Source: Pseudoalteromonas carrageenovora IAM 12662
GTDB lineage: Bacteria > Pseudomonadota > Gammaproteobacteria > Enterobacterales > Alteromonadaceae
Reading direction: 5' to 3'
DNA: 64,000 nt
NCBI RefSeq assembly: GCF_900239935.1
Contig: NZ_LT965928.1
Coordinates: 296,945-360,944, forward strand
The notes beneath the pieces are model-generated. The model was not told the origin of the DNA. It did not search any database and was given only the letters and a program-made list of their open reading frames with translations. Position numbers and translations under genes: made by a program. This document shows positions 8,624 to 17,290 of this stretch, in pieces (positions within the stretch are counted from its first letter, which is position 1; every line of letters begins with the position of its first letter).

Positions 8624-10060
8624 TCACTTTATGGGCAGTGTTAAATTAAATGTAAGGGTATTATTTTCGTTATTTTGAGCATTGATTTTAAAGCCATTTA
8701 AATCACATAAGCTTTGCACTATAGAAAGGCCTAAACCGTGGCGTTGGTTATTAGTTCGTGACGAATCGAGTTGATACAGTGGATCAAAAATAGCACTTAG
8801 CTCTTCATTGTTAAGTAGCCTGTCGACTTTGTTACTGATTGAAATTGTTACACTATGCTCATTTTCAATGGTATCTAATATGATTGCTTGATCAGTTATA
8901 CCGTAAAATAGCGCGTTATCTATAAGATTACATAAAATGGTATTTAAGCTAAATTCATCTGCAATAATAGTTAAATCATCATCGAGCATATTATTAATAC
9001 GCTTTGATATATTTAGATGCTTGAAGGCCAGCTCCTCAATAATTTGGTCAATTAAGCGTTTTAAAATGATATTTTGATTACTCAGCTCAAAAGCATTACT
9101 GCTAGATCGTTGCAATAACAGTAAGCTATTTACAATCGTTTTCATTCGCTGGGATATATTGAGTACGTCGCTGGTATAGGTGTCGCTAATACGTTTATCT
9201 TCAGGGTATCGAATAGCTACCTCTGAAAGGCTTATGAGTTCAGCAATAGGAGTTTTTAGTTCGTGTGCTATATCGCTAGTTAAGCGTTTTTCATTGCTGT
9301 AGAGTTTCTGATTTACAGTGATAAACTTATTTAGTTCGTTACGTATGGGTTCTAATTCTTCTACTTTTATATCGCTTTCTATGGTTTGTGCTACACCGGT
9401 AATATCGAGTAACTTTATTTGGTCGTTTAAATTATGCAGCGGATACAAGCCTTTATTTACAATACGTGTCACTAAATAGCGCACGCCAAATACACCAAAT
9501 ATACATGTTAAAATAAATACAACATCTATAATTATGAGCACTTTATTAAGTTCATCAGTAGGTGCTGCTATTGTTAGTGTCATACGGTTAAATACGTCTA
9601 AACCTGTAGTGCTTCTATCATCTTTTTGTGCAATAAAATGGCTTATAAGTGCGCGGCCATCATGTCCGTTAGGAAGCTCAATATCGATTATTTTAGATTC
9701 ATTTATTGGCATGTTTAAAAAAGGTAAGTTGGCATTTGGAAACAAATCGAGTGAATCGGAACGTTCAAATATCGCTTCGCCGTGCCAAAGCTGATAAAAC
9801 TCGCTGGCTTGTGCTTGCTCATATTCAGACATAAACTCGCCAGCAAAATCAAACTCTACATTGCCGTTATCATCTTCTACTAAGGTTTTTAAGTAGTTAG
9901 CTTTGTTAGTTAAAGATTGATTGAACTGGTCCTCGACCCAAGTATCTACACTTAAATCAACGGTTAAAAATATAGTGAATAAAATAACTGAAATCACTGC
10001 GCTAATATAATTAACCAGTTTACGTTTAATTGAGTGTGTTTTATTTTGCTGTGGCAACAT
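8624..10060 (-). CDS. Sensor histidine kinase, PmrB/QseC-like, partner of the adjacent regulator
   Basis: The kinase has 478 residues from the ATG at 10060, which is preceded by GGGGG at good distance; a TTG six bases upstream is less likely. It has TM1 (about 17-37), a periplasmic region of some 140 residues, TM2 (about 175-196), HisKA with His266 (DIAHELKTP), and an ATPase domain with N-box (LCNLIDNALFYG) and G2 box (RHGLGLSIV). The start overlaps the end of the response regulator gene by 20 bases, so they are one translationally coupled pair. Position next to eptA-dgkA and the PmrA-like box upstream of eptA suggest a role in sensing envelope stress or cationic peptides. That role is inferred from context, not read from the sensor domain. 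Confidence 0.85.
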   Translation of the reverse strand: MLPQQNKTHSIKRKLVNYISAVISVILFTIFLTVDLSVDTWVEDQFNQSLTNKANYLKTLVEDDNGNVEFDFAGEFMSEYEQAQASEFYQLWHGEAIFERSDSLDLFPNANLPFLNMPINESKIIDIELPNGHDGRALISHFIAQKDDRSTTGLDVFNRMTLTIAAPTDELNKVLIIIDVVFILTCIFGVFGVRYLVTRIVNKGLYPLHNLNDQIKLLDITGVAQTIESDIKVEELEPIRNELNKFITVNQKLYSNEKRLTSDIAHELKTPIAELISLSEVAIRYPEDKRISDTYTSDVLNISQRMKTIVNSLLLLQRSSSNAFELSNQNIILKRLIDQIIEELAFKHLNISKRINNMLDDDLTIIADEFSLNTILCNLIDNALFYGITDQAIILDTIENEHSVTISISNKVDRLLNNEELSAIFDPLYQLDSSRTNNQRHGLGLSIVQSLCDLNGFKINAQNNENNTLTFNLTLPIK

Positions 10061-10715
10061 AGCCAAACCCCCGTTTATTTTTTATCGGAAGCTCGCCATC
10101 AAACTGTCTTACTTTTTTACGTATAGTAGATATGTGTGCTTCAAGCGCATTTTTAGAGAGCATATCGAACTGACCTACTACTGCTTCGCTTATAAACTCT
10201 AGTCCTAACACTCGCTCAGGAGTGTTAAATAAGCATTCTATTATTTTGTATTCATTACGCGTGAGCTCAATAGCATGCTGCTTGTAATGAAGCGTTTTAA
10301 GCGAGAGATCTAATACGCAGTCGCCTACGGTCAGTGTATTTTGTTGGTTTTGCAATGAACCACGACGAAGCAATGCAAGGACACGAGCATGGAGTTCTTC
10401 AAATGAAAATGGCTTAGTTAAATAGTCATCAGCGCCTTTCATCAGGCCATTAATTTTATCTTGAGGTTCGCTTTTTGCAGATAGAATAAGCACACAGCTT
10501 TGGCTATTACTGCTACGTAGTGCTTGTAAAATATTCATGCCATCAACACTCGGTAGCATTAAATCAAGTACCAGGAGGTCGTAGTTTCCACTCAGTGCCA
10601 TGCTCAACCCTTGTGAGCCATCACCGGTTTCATCTACGGTAAAGCCAAGGTTGCTAAGGCCAACTTGCAAGCTGCGCCTTAGTGCTTCGGAGTCTTCAAT
10701 AACGAGGATTTTCAT
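10041..10715 (-). CDS. OmpR/PhoB-family response regulator, PmrA-like
   Basis: A 224-residue regulator with an N-terminal receiver (Asp51 in VLDLMLP, Lys101 in TKPF) and a C-terminal winged-helix domain of the OmpR type ending in RGFGYV. It is the first gene of the pair with the kinase. On the same strand, the eptA-dgkA-LTA-synthase block precedes it and ends in a terminator (10735-10761) just before this ATG. Transcription would therefore come from readthrough or a promoter overlapping that hairpin. A perfect PmrA-type site (YTTAAK-N5-YTTAAK) upstream of eptA makes this regulator the obvious candidate for binding there. The PmrA assignment is inference; QseB-like regulators look similar. Confidence 0.85.
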   Translation of the reverse strand: MKILVIEDSEALRRSLQVGLSNLGFTVDETGDGSQGLSMALSGNYDLLVLDLMLPSVDGMNILQALRSSNSQSCVLILSAKSEPQDKINGLMKGADDYLTKPFSFEELHARVLALLRRGSLQNQQNTLTVGDCVLDLSLKTLHYKQHAIELTRNEYKIIECLFNTPERVLGLEFISEAVVGQFDMLSKNALEAHISTIRKKVRQFDGELPIKNKRGFGYVATAK

Positions 10716-10734
10716 GTTTACTCAGTTTATAAAA

Positions 10735-10761
10735 AAAGCCTTGTTACTTTAACAAGGCTTT
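10735..10761 (-). terminator. Terminator of the eptA-dgkA-LTA-synthase block
   Basis: A 12-bp stem AAAGCCTTGTTA / TAACAAGGCTTT (10735-10746 and 10750-10761) with a 3-base loop; read on the minus strand it ends in a run of T. It sits between the sulfatase-family gene and the response regulator, which would separate the two transcripts at least partly. Confidence 0.9.
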
Positions 10762-10778
10762 ATTATTAAGTCACTTTG

Positions 10779-12725
10779 TTAATGGTACCAACCATTTGTA
10801 TAAGCTAGATTCCCTAAGTTCGCGTGGGCTAGGGCTTTTTTAACTAGTTGCTCATCGTTTTCACATGGTAAAAGCTGGTTATTGCTATACGTATAGGTGG
10901 TTGCTGGTTTTTGTGGTTGTAACACCACCACTTTATTATCGTGCATATAAGCAAAGTTTTTGTCGTATTGCATCATTGCGCGTTGTTTGTTGTCGCTAAT
11001 TGGCTTTGATAAATCATGACCTATCATTGGGTGCTTACCACTTGCGCCAATTAAAGACAGTAGAGTAACAGGAATATCGAGCTGACTGGCTAGTTGGTCA
11101 TAGCGTTTATGAGCTATACCTTTGCCAAAAATAACTGCTGGAATTCTAAAGTGATCAACCGGGACCAAATTCGAACCCGATACGCGTGAGTCGTGATCGG
11201 CAATAACTATAAATACGGTGTTGTCCCAGTAGCTCGATTTTTTAGCTTTTTCGATAAATGTACCTAGTGCATAATCGGCATACTTTGCAGCATTATTTCG
11301 GGTTTGCTTTTGTTTATCGTACAGCGTTATTTTATCGTCAGGAAAGTCATACGGGCTATGATTAGAGCTGGAAAATATAAGACTAAAAAAGGGTTTATTC
11401 TGTTTTTCAAGTTGAGAGAGTTCGAGATCGGCTTGGTCGTATAAGTCTTCGTCTGATGCGCCCCACGAGCCGTTAAAGTCTATTTTATTAAAGTTATTCG
11501 TATCTACAATATCTTTAAAGCCATTACCTAAAAAGAAGCTTCGCATGTTATCAAAATGGCTTTCGCCACCATAAATAAACTGGGTGTTGTAATTTTTCTT
11601 AGCTAAAAAATCAGCAATGGTAAAAAAGTCGCGTTGTGATTTATCAAGCTTAACAACCGCACGTGAAGGCGTTGGTGTAAACCCTGTAATCACTGCCTCA
11701 ATTCCACGCACTGAACGTGTACCCGTGGCGTATAAATTATCAAACCCCCAGCCTTGCTTGTAAAGGGCGTCGATATTAGGTGTAAGCGGTAAACCGCCAA
11801 GCGTGCCTACATAACGAGCACCTAAACTTTCTTGTAAAATAATGACTAGATTTTTGGGTTTACCTATATTACTTGCGCCATGAAACGTTTTTGTAGGGGC
11901 GGTTACATCACTAAATGTGCCTTGCGTGTTTTGCATGTTACTACGCACAATACTAAGCAATTCATCGGTAGGCATTTTACCGTAATAGTCTTGGCTTGAT
12001 TGCTCATTAGAGAGTTGCTTAACTGCAAATGCGACGCTATAAAGTGAGTTAAGGGTTAAGTCGTTAAGTAAGTGATCAGTAGAGAACGAGACCATGGCGG
12101 GGTTAAGCGGCCTGTGTCCTAATGAATTACGCGCGCCCAAAATAGTTAAGCATACTAAAACAAGCGCTAAAATTGATTGATTTAAGCCTGTTAGTGATGA
12201 TTTGCTTTGCCATTGATTGCTAAATACTTTACTTGCAAATTTACAGCTTAAAATAAGTGCTATAACAGCAATAAATACTTCTAACTTATAGCCTGAAAAA
12301 ATCATTTTTGAGACTTCTTTAGGATAAATTAAATATTCTATAAATAAGCGGTTTGGGCGTAAATCGTACTCGTTTATAAACGTAGGCGTAATCACTTCAA
12401 AAAAAACGAGTAAAGCCGACATTATTACTAAGTATATTTTAAGTAGCCCACGTACTTTATTTTGCCAACCTATACTTTGCATCACTAAAGTCAGTAGTAA
12501 TGCGGGCATAATAATGTAGCTTAGAGTGGCTATATCTACTCTTAACCCACCTATAAATATAGATAACCACGCATGCGATCCAAATACACGCTCCCCTTGC
12601 CATACACTTAATCCAAAGCGAGCAAGTGTTAAAAAACTCAGTGCCAAAACAGTAAATACAACAAAAATCCATACAGGGCCAAGTGCATTTTGTATTTTAG
12701 GTATAAAAGTTAGCTTTATGCCCAT
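10779..12725 (-). CDS. LTA synthase-like membrane phospho-headgroup transferase
   Basis: A 648-residue protein from the ATG at 12725 (SD GGTGGG), overlapping dgkA by 10 bases. The N-terminal third holds about five membrane helices. From about residue 290 there is an alkaline-phosphatase/sulfatase-fold domain exposed to the periplasm, with the metal site ILQESLGARY, the catalytic threonine in TGTRSVRG (about Thr336), GGESHFD, and ADHDSR. Gram-negative members transfer phosphoglycerol or related groups from phospholipids to periplasmic or surface glycans and release diacylglycerol. The acceptor is not known here. Coupling to dgkA and eptA fits recycling of that diacylglycerol. Confidence 0.85.
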   Translation of the reverse strand: MGIKLTFIPKIQNALGPVWIFVVFTVLALSFLTLARFGLSVWQGERVFGSHAWLSIFIGGLRVDIATLSYIIMPALLLTLVMQSIGWQNKVRGLLKIYLVIMSALLVFFEVITPTFINEYDLRPNRLFIEYLIYPKEVSKMIFSGYKLEVFIAVIALILSCKFASKVFSNQWQSKSSLTGLNQSILALVLVCLTILGARNSLGHRPLNPAMVSFSTDHLLNDLTLNSLYSVAFAVKQLSNEQSSQDYYGKMPTDELLSIVRSNMQNTQGTFSDVTAPTKTFHGASNIGKPKNLVIILQESLGARYVGTLGGLPLTPNIDALYKQGWGFDNLYATGTRSVRGIEAVITGFTPTPSRAVVKLDKSQRDFFTIADFLAKKNYNTQFIYGGESHFDNMRSFFLGNGFKDIVDTNNFNKIDFNGSWGASDEDLYDQADLELSQLEKQNKPFFSLIFSSSNHSPYDFPDDKITLYDKQKQTRNNAAKYADYALGTFIEKAKKSSYWDNTVFIVIADHDSRVSGSNLVPVDHFRIPAVIFGKGIAHKRYDQLASQLDIPVTLLSLIGASGKHPMIGHDLSKPISDNKQRAMMQYDKNFAYMHDNKVVVLQPQKPATTYTYSNNQLLPCENDEQLVKKALAHANLGNLAYTNGWYH

Positions 12726-13087
12726 AATACAGCCCACCAAATAAGAGCAGTAATTAGCATGGCTATAAACACACTGGCTGAGGCAATATCTTTAGCAAGC
12801 CCCGAAAGCTCGTGGTATTCACGGCCTATCCTATCAACTACAACCTCAACGGCTGTATTTACCAGCTCAGCAAACAATACAAAAAGCAGGCTGGCTATCA
12901 GTAATAACTTGTCGCTTAATGCAATTTCTTGTAGCCACACAAACACTCCAAGTAACGAAAACAGTGCTAGCTCTTGTTGAAACGCCGCTTCAAATCGACT
13001 CATCCATTTTAAGCCGTTAAAAGAATGGTTTAAGGTAAAAATAAGGCGCATTAAGCCTTGGCGTTTTTTAACGGTTTTATTGCTCAT
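12716..13087 (-). CDS. dgkA: Diacylglycerol kinase
   Basis: A 123-residue integral membrane enzyme that phosphorylates diacylglycerol to phosphatidic acid with ATP at the inner membrane. It has three hydrophobic helices and the family signature in E-x3-N-x-A-x-E-x2-VDRIG followed by EYHELSGLAKD. It lies between eptA and the LTA-synthase-like gene, overlapping both by a few bases (4 with eptA, 10 with the downstream gene). Both neighbours produce diacylglycerol as by-product, so DgkA is the recycling step of the operon. Function is secure from the motifs and length (E. coli 122 residues). Confidence 0.95.
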   Translation of the reverse strand: MSNKTVKKRQGLMRLIFTLNHSFNGLKWMSRFEAAFQQELALFSLLGVFVWLQEIALSDKLLLIASLLFVLFAELVNTAVEVVVDRIGREYHELSGLAKDIASASVFIAMLITALIWWAVLWA

Positions 13088-14754
13088 AGTTTTATTTCGC
13101 TTGGTGTTGTTTGGCAGCGAGCAAGTAAATCAAGGGATGCCTGATACGTTTTGCTTTTAATGCCAATTAAATTTAAAAGGGTGTGAAAAATGTTGTTGTG
13201 TGAGCGTGCAGCTCGTGTGTCTAAATTAGCTAAACAGGTATTGGTAATGCGTTGGTTATGCTCATCGGCCCACATATAAAGAGGAACATGTGTTTGCGTG
13301 CTAGGCGCAAAGCTATACGGAAAGCCATGCAAGTAAGCACCGGCTTCGCCAAGTGATTCACCATGATCAGAGACATATAAAAACTGCTTATCTATGTTGT
13401 TCGGCAGTGCTTTTAATTGATCAATTACTTGGGCGTTAACAAAGTCGCTGTACGCAATTGTATTGTCGTAGGTATTAACTAATTCATCGAGTGAGCAGTT
13501 CTGAATGTCGCTTCTGTCGCACGTAGGCGTAAATTGCTTAAACTTTTCTGGGTAGCGTTTAAAGTAGGTTGGTCCGTGCGAGCCCATCATATGTAGGACG
13601 ATAACGGTATTAGCTTGGCTTAAATTGGCGAGTTTGCGTTTAAGTGGAGCAATAAGTGCTTCATCAAAACAATATTTCCCATCGCAAAGCGCTGATGCAG
13701 CGGTTGGGATATTTATGTTAACAACACGGGTGCATACGTTTTTACAGCCGCTGTTGTTATCAACCCACAGTACATCACTGCCAGCTTGTTGTGCTAGGTC
13801 AATCAGGTTTTGTTGGTTGTCGGCTGCTAATCGATCAAAGTTATCGTGTGTTTGCAATGAAAACATACACGGCACAGACACAGCCGTAGCTGTGCCACAA
13901 GACGCCACATTATTAAAATACGTTACATTATGCTTTTGTGTATAAGGATTGGTGTTACGTTTATAACCCTGGTAAGCAAAATTGTCTGCTCGTGCGGTTT
14001 CGCCAACAACTATAACTGTTACGCTGGTAGTAGTAGGCGCAATTAAAGTGGGTATTGTATCTATATTTTTAAACTTTATATTGGTGTATAGCAGTTGATC
14101 GCGCATGTATTTATAACCGCTAGAGAGGTACTGAAATGGAATGATTTCTTTTTTCAAAATGCGATTATTACGGCCAGTGGCTGCGTAGTCGGCGTAAAAG
14201 TTCACAACCACTAAAGCAATTAATAAGCAGCACGCTACAATTAGCTTTATACGGCTAATCGCTTCTTGGTGGGGGCGAGCGAAATGTATTTTCACTTTGC
14301 TTAATATAAAAACAGGTAACGCACAAAATAGCAGTAAAAAGCCTATGAGCTGCGGGTTTAAATAGTTCAACGCTTCGCTTGAATCTGTTTCGAACGTGTT
14401 TTGAATCATTGAATAGTCAAACACGACGCCGTAACTTAATGAGCCATAAAGCACACCACTCGAAATTATCAGTAAGAGGTAGTTAATAGGTTTTAGTAAC
14501 CATCTGACCGACACTATCGAAAAGAAAATAATTAAAAGGCATAGCAAAAGTAGCGGGACTGAGAGTAAAAACAGCCATGAAAAAGACGCAAGTGAGGTAA
14601 TGGCGCTAAACGAACCTTGAATAAAAGGAATGTTTATAACTAAACAGTAATAACAGGCAATCATTACTACAAAGGCGTTAGCACTACAGTGAATGTAAAA
14701 CCGCTTACTACGATTTGGCTTTTTTTGTACTGGTATTTGGCTAAGTATGTTCAT
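13084..14754 (-). CDS. eptA: Phosphoethanolamine transferase, lipid A type
   Basis: EptA-like enzymes transfer phosphoethanolamine from phosphatidylethanolamine to lipid A, reducing binding of polymyxin-type peptides. The 556-residue protein has five N-terminal membrane helices (to about residue 190) and a periplasmic sulfatase-fold domain. Seen motifs are VVGETARADNF (Glu252), the nucleophile motif CGTATAVSVPCMFS (Thr288, matching Thr285 of MCR-1), paired cysteines (CKNVC, C..C), HMMGSHGP and SDHGES. It is first in a coupled operon with dgkA and an LTA-synthase-like gene. A two-component system lies downstream and a PmrA-type box 45 bases upstream of the start. This is a chromosomal EptA in a native context, with nothing to indicate mobile mcr. 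Confidence 0.9.
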   Translation of the reverse strand: MNILSQIPVQKKPNRSKRFYIHCSANAFVVMIACYYCLVINIPFIQGSFSAITSLASFSWLFLLSVPLLLLCLLIIFFSIVSVRWLLKPINYLLLIISSGVLYGSLSYGVVFDYSMIQNTFETDSSEALNYLNPQLIGFLLLFCALPVFILSKVKIHFARPHQEAISRIKLIVACCLLIALVVVNFYADYAATGRNNRILKKEIIPFQYLSSGYKYMRDQLLYTNIKFKNIDTIPTLIAPTTTSVTVIVVGETARADNFAYQGYKRNTNPYTQKHNVTYFNNVASCGTATAVSVPCMFSLQTHDNFDRLAADNQQNLIDLAQQAGSDVLWVDNNSGCKNVCTRVVNINIPTAASALCDGKYCFDEALIAPLKRKLANLSQANTVIVLHMMGSHGPTYFKRYPEKFKQFTPTCDRSDIQNCSLDELVNTYDNTIAYSDFVNAQVIDQLKALPNNIDKQFLYVSDHGESLGEAGAYLHGFPYSFAPSTQTHVPLYMWADEHNQRITNTCLANLDTRAARSHNNIFHTLLNLIGIKSKTYQASLDLLARCQTTPSEIKL

Positions 14755-14786
14755 ATTTAGGCTCGTTTAAAATAACAACGCCATGC

Positions 14787-14815
14787 TATGTAACAACACT
14801 TAAGAATTGCTTAAG
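14787..14815 (-). promoter_or_regulatory. PmrA-type box and promoter upstream of eptA
   Basis: CTTAAG (14799-14804), a 5-base spacer, and CTTAAG (14810-14815) give a perfect match to the known PmrA box YTTAAK-N5-YTTAAK. Read on the minus strand, six bases further on is TACATA (14792-14787), a plausible -10. This spacing resembles PmrA-activated promoters in which the box replaces the -35. The eptA start codon lies 45 bases downstream of the box. Confidence 0.65.
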
Positions 14816-15019
14816 AGAACCTACGTATTCCCTGAGGAAAATAAATATTTTTTATTTGCAAAAAACCTCAAAAATTAATCAAACCATAAATGAGAGATAT
14901 AAGAATAGTGAATTTCCATGCTTGAAATTAAAGCATAAAAAATCCTTTAAATAGATTTATGGTGAATTTTAAAACCACTTAATTTGATTTTTAGTGTTTT
15001 TTTTGAATTGAGTTTGGTA

Positions 15020-15048
15020 TTGACTTAAAGGGCTCAGCGCGGTACTAA
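15020..15048 (+). promoter_or_regulatory. Probable sigma-70 promoter of the ilv operon
   Basis: TTGACT (15020-15025), a 17-base spacer and TACTAA (15043-15048) place transcription start near 15055, about 54 bases before the leader peptide. The upstream 200 bases (14821-15010) are very AT-rich and hold no gene; they may act as an UP element or binding region. Confidence 0.5.
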
Positions 15049-15060
15049 TACATAACAGAG

Positions 15061-15077
15061 CGAAAGATTACCTTTCG
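15061..15077 (+). repeat. Small hairpin at the 5' end of the ilv leader RNA
   Basis: CGAAAG (15061-15066) and CTTTCG (15072-15077) pair around ATTAC, giving a 6-bp stem near the predicted 5' end of the leader transcript, where it might protect the RNA. Confidence 0.4.
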
Positions 15078-15108
15078 TAACAAATGATTTAAATTTGGTA
15101 TTAATTAC

Positions 15109-15177
15109 ATGCTTACAAATGCACTTAACCTAGTCCTGATTATTATCGTGGTGATTATTCCCGCGAGGGCTTCGTAG
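15109..15177 (+). CDS. ilvL: ilv operon leader peptide
   Basis: A 22-codon reading frame beginning ATG CTT ACA and ending TCG TAG, in which 12 codons are for the regulated amino acids: five Ile, three Val and four Leu. The core IIIVVII resembles the centre of E. coli IlvL. It ends 23 bases before a strong hairpin with a T-tract. This is the classical layout for attenuation: a ribosome stalled at Ile/Val/Leu codons leaves bases 15165-15172 free to form the antiterminator. The ribosome site is weak (TTGGTA), as in several leader peptides. Confidence 0.85.
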   Translation: MLTNALNLVLIIIVVIIPARAS

Positions 15178-15236
15178 TGCTATAAACTTAAGCATTAAAA
15201 AGCCCTCCGCACCTAACCGTTCGGAGGGCTTTTTAG
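15165..15236 (+). promoter_or_regulatory. ilv attenuator: antiterminator and terminator
   Basis: Terminator: AGCCCTCCG (15201-15209) pairs with CGGAGGGCT (15222-15230), followed by TTTTT. Competing antiterminator: GAGGGCTT (15165-15172, inside the end of the leader peptide) pairs perfectly with AAGCCCTC (15200-15207), which removes the left arm of the terminator. The two structures are mutually exclusive, as required for branched-chain amino-acid attenuation. Confidence 0.85.
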
Positions 15237-15302
15237 TTTTAAGGGTAAAATTTTTAGCGTAAAAATGTAATTGGGTTGTCACTGAGGAATGAGGATTTAT
15301 TA

Positions 15303-16952
15303 ATGACAGGCGCAGAACTAACAATCGATTTATTAGCCAAACACGGCGTTAAAGAGGTATTTGGCTACCCAGGCGGAGCTATTATGCCAATTTACGATGC
15401 GCTGTATGGCGCGCCAGTCAAACATTACCTTACTCGTCATGAGCAAGGTGCTGGCTTTGCTGCTGTAGGTTATGCCCGCAGCACAGGTAAATTAGGTGTA
15501 TGTTTAGCAACATCAGGCCCAGGGGCAACTAACTTAATAACAGCACTTGCCGATGCGATGATGGACTCAGTGCCATTGTTAGCTATTACCGGCCAAGTAC
15601 CTACTGCAGCCATTGGCTCAGATGCATTTCAAGAAGTAGATGTACTTGGTATGTCACTTTCGTGTACAAAACACAGTTACATGGTAGAGCGAGCAGAAGA
15701 TTTAGCCGAAATACTACAAGAGGCCATGCACTTAGCCCAAAGTGGTCGCCCAGGTCCTGTACTTGTTGATATTCCAAAAGACATTCAAATGGCGCAAGTG
15801 CCTTTTAAACCTTGGTTAGCCGCTGATGAATATTTACCGCAACTTGATTTAAACCAAGTTGCCATTGCAAATCAGTTATTAAGTGAAGCAAAGCAGCCAG
15901 TTGCATATGTTGGCGGCGGCGTGCAAGCCGCTGATGCACAAAATGAGTTAATGCAGTTTTTAAATAAAACACAGATGCCAGCAGTATCAACACTTAAGGC
16001 ATTAGGCAGCGTATTACCAGATTACGAACATTACTTAGGTATGCTAGGCATGCACGGTACACAAGCCGCTAATATAGCAGTACAAGAGTGCGATGTATTA
16101 GTGTGTATAGGCGCTCGCTTTGATGACCGCGTAACTGGTAACTTAGCTAAATTTGCAGCCAAAGCAAAAGTAATCCACTTAGATATAGATGCAGCTGAAG
16201 TAGGTAAACGTAAACCTGCTAAAGCCTCATTAATTGCTGATTTAAAAACGTCATTACCGGCACTTGAATGTGTTGTAACCCCTAAAGCATGGTGCGATAC
16301 AAATAAGCAGTTAAGCGTAAAGCATGCCTGGCGCTACGACTACCCAGGCGAAAAAGTATTTGCCCCGTATTTATTGAACCAATTAAGCCAGCGTATGCCA
16401 AAAACAGGCGTAGTGTGCTGCGATGTTGGTCAGCATCAAATGTGGGTAGCGCAACACATGAAGTTTAGTCACCCGAGTAATCATTTAAGTAGCGGTGGCG
16501 CAGGCACAATGGGCTTTGGTTTACCGGCCGCCATTGGTGCGCAAGTAGCGCGCCCAGACGATTTTGTAATAACGGTGTCGGGTGATGGCTCAATCATGAT
16601 GAACATTCAAGAGCTTGCGACTATTCGCCGTAACAATTTACCAGTAAAAATACTAATATTAGATAACCAACGCTTAGGTATGGTTCGCCAATGGCAGGAG
16701 CTATTTTTTGAAGGACGTTATTCTGAAACAAACCTTTCAGATAACCCTGATTTTGTTCAGTTAGCCGCTGTATTTGGTATTCCTGGGCAAACAATTACAC
16801 ATGCAAATCAAGTTGATGATGCAATAACAGCATTAGTTAACAGCAAAGGGCCGTATATAGTACATGCCTGCATAGACGATAAAGAAAACGTATGGCCACT
16901 TGTACCACCAGGGGCTGCAAATGACGAAATGATTACGGAGAAAGCACAATGA
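15303..16952 (+). CDS. ilvG: Acetolactate synthase II, large subunit
   Basis: IlvG joins two pyruvates, or pyruvate and 2-oxobutyrate, to the acetohydroxy acids of valine and isoleucine synthesis, using thiamine diphosphate and FAD. Start ATG 15303 (GAGGA upstream) gives 549 residues, like E. coli IlvG. Visible features are the TPP glutamate in RHEQGA (Glu47), the central FAD-binding region ([23 protein letters not shown]), and the C-terminal TPP/Mg site [12 protein letters not shown] ... [12 protein letters not shown]. The gene is intact, unlike the frameshifted ilvG of E. coli K-12. It overlaps ilvM by four bases. Confidence 0.95.
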   Translation: MTGAELTIDLLAKHGVKEVFGYPGGAIMPIYDALYGAPVKHYLTRHEQGAGFAAVGYARSTGKLGVCLATSGPGATNLITALADAMMDSVPLLAITGQVPTAAIGSDAFQEVDVLGMSLSCTKHSYMVERAEDLAEILQEAMHLAQSGRPGPVLVDIPKDIQMAQVPFKPWLAADEYLPQLDLNQVAIANQLLSEAKQPVAYVGGGVQAADAQNELMQFLNKTQMPAVSTLKALGSVLPDYEHYLGMLGMHGTQAANIAVQECDVLVCIGARFDDRVTGNLAKFAAKAKVIHLDIDAAEVGKRKPAKASLIADLKTSLPALECVVTPKAWCDTNKQLSVKHAWRYDYPGEKVFAPYLLNQLSQRMPKTGVVCCDVGQHQMWVAQHMKFSHPSNHLSSGGAGTMGFGLPAAIGAQVARPDDFVITVSGDGSIMMNIQELATIRRNNLPVKILILDNQRLGMVRQWQELFFEGRYSETNLSDNPDFVQLAAVFGIPGQTITHANQVDDAITALVNSKGPYIVHACIDDKENVWPLVPPGAANDEMITEKAQ

Positions 16953-17191
16953 AACACAGCCTAACTATTGCATTAAAGAGCCAAAGTATAGCGGTCGAGC
17001 GTTTTTTACGTGTAGTGCGTCACCGTGGTTTTGACCTTACGCATTTTCAGCTCAATATGGATGATGGCCACTACAATGTTGCAATGACAGTAGACAGCGA
17101 TAAACCAATCCATCTTTTAACAAGCCAGTTAAATAAGCTGGTGGACGTTAAAGAAATCACTTTACAAAATTTACAGCAACAAGCTGTGTAA
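16949..17191 (+). CDS. ilvM: Acetolactate synthase II, small regulatory subunit
   Basis: An 80-residue ACT-domain protein. E. coli IlvM (87 residues) is needed for activity of IlvG and contributes to feedback control. The pattern '[21 protein letters not shown]' shortened here to [13 protein letters not shown] is the start of the ACT fold, and the C-terminal [11 protein letters not shown] strand-helix is also conserved. The ATG overlaps the ilvG stop (ATGA, 16949-16952), fixing 1:1 translational coupling. Confidence 0.92.
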   Translation: MKHSLTIALKSQSIAVERFLRVVRHRGFDLTHFQLNMDDGHYNVAMTVDSDKPIHLLTSQLNKLVDVKEITLQNLQQQAV

Positions 17192-17290
17192 TTGCTAACA
17201 ATACAAATTTACGAGTAATTGAATAACAGTTACTCACCAATTTTTAGAATGAGGAATGCCCGCTTACAGAGCGGCAAAACAGAGGTAACT

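Noticed and set aside
13084..14754. A mobile mcr-type colistin resistance gene
   Set aside because: The gene has native base composition, lies in an operon with dgkA and a two-component system, and has no insertion sequence nearby.
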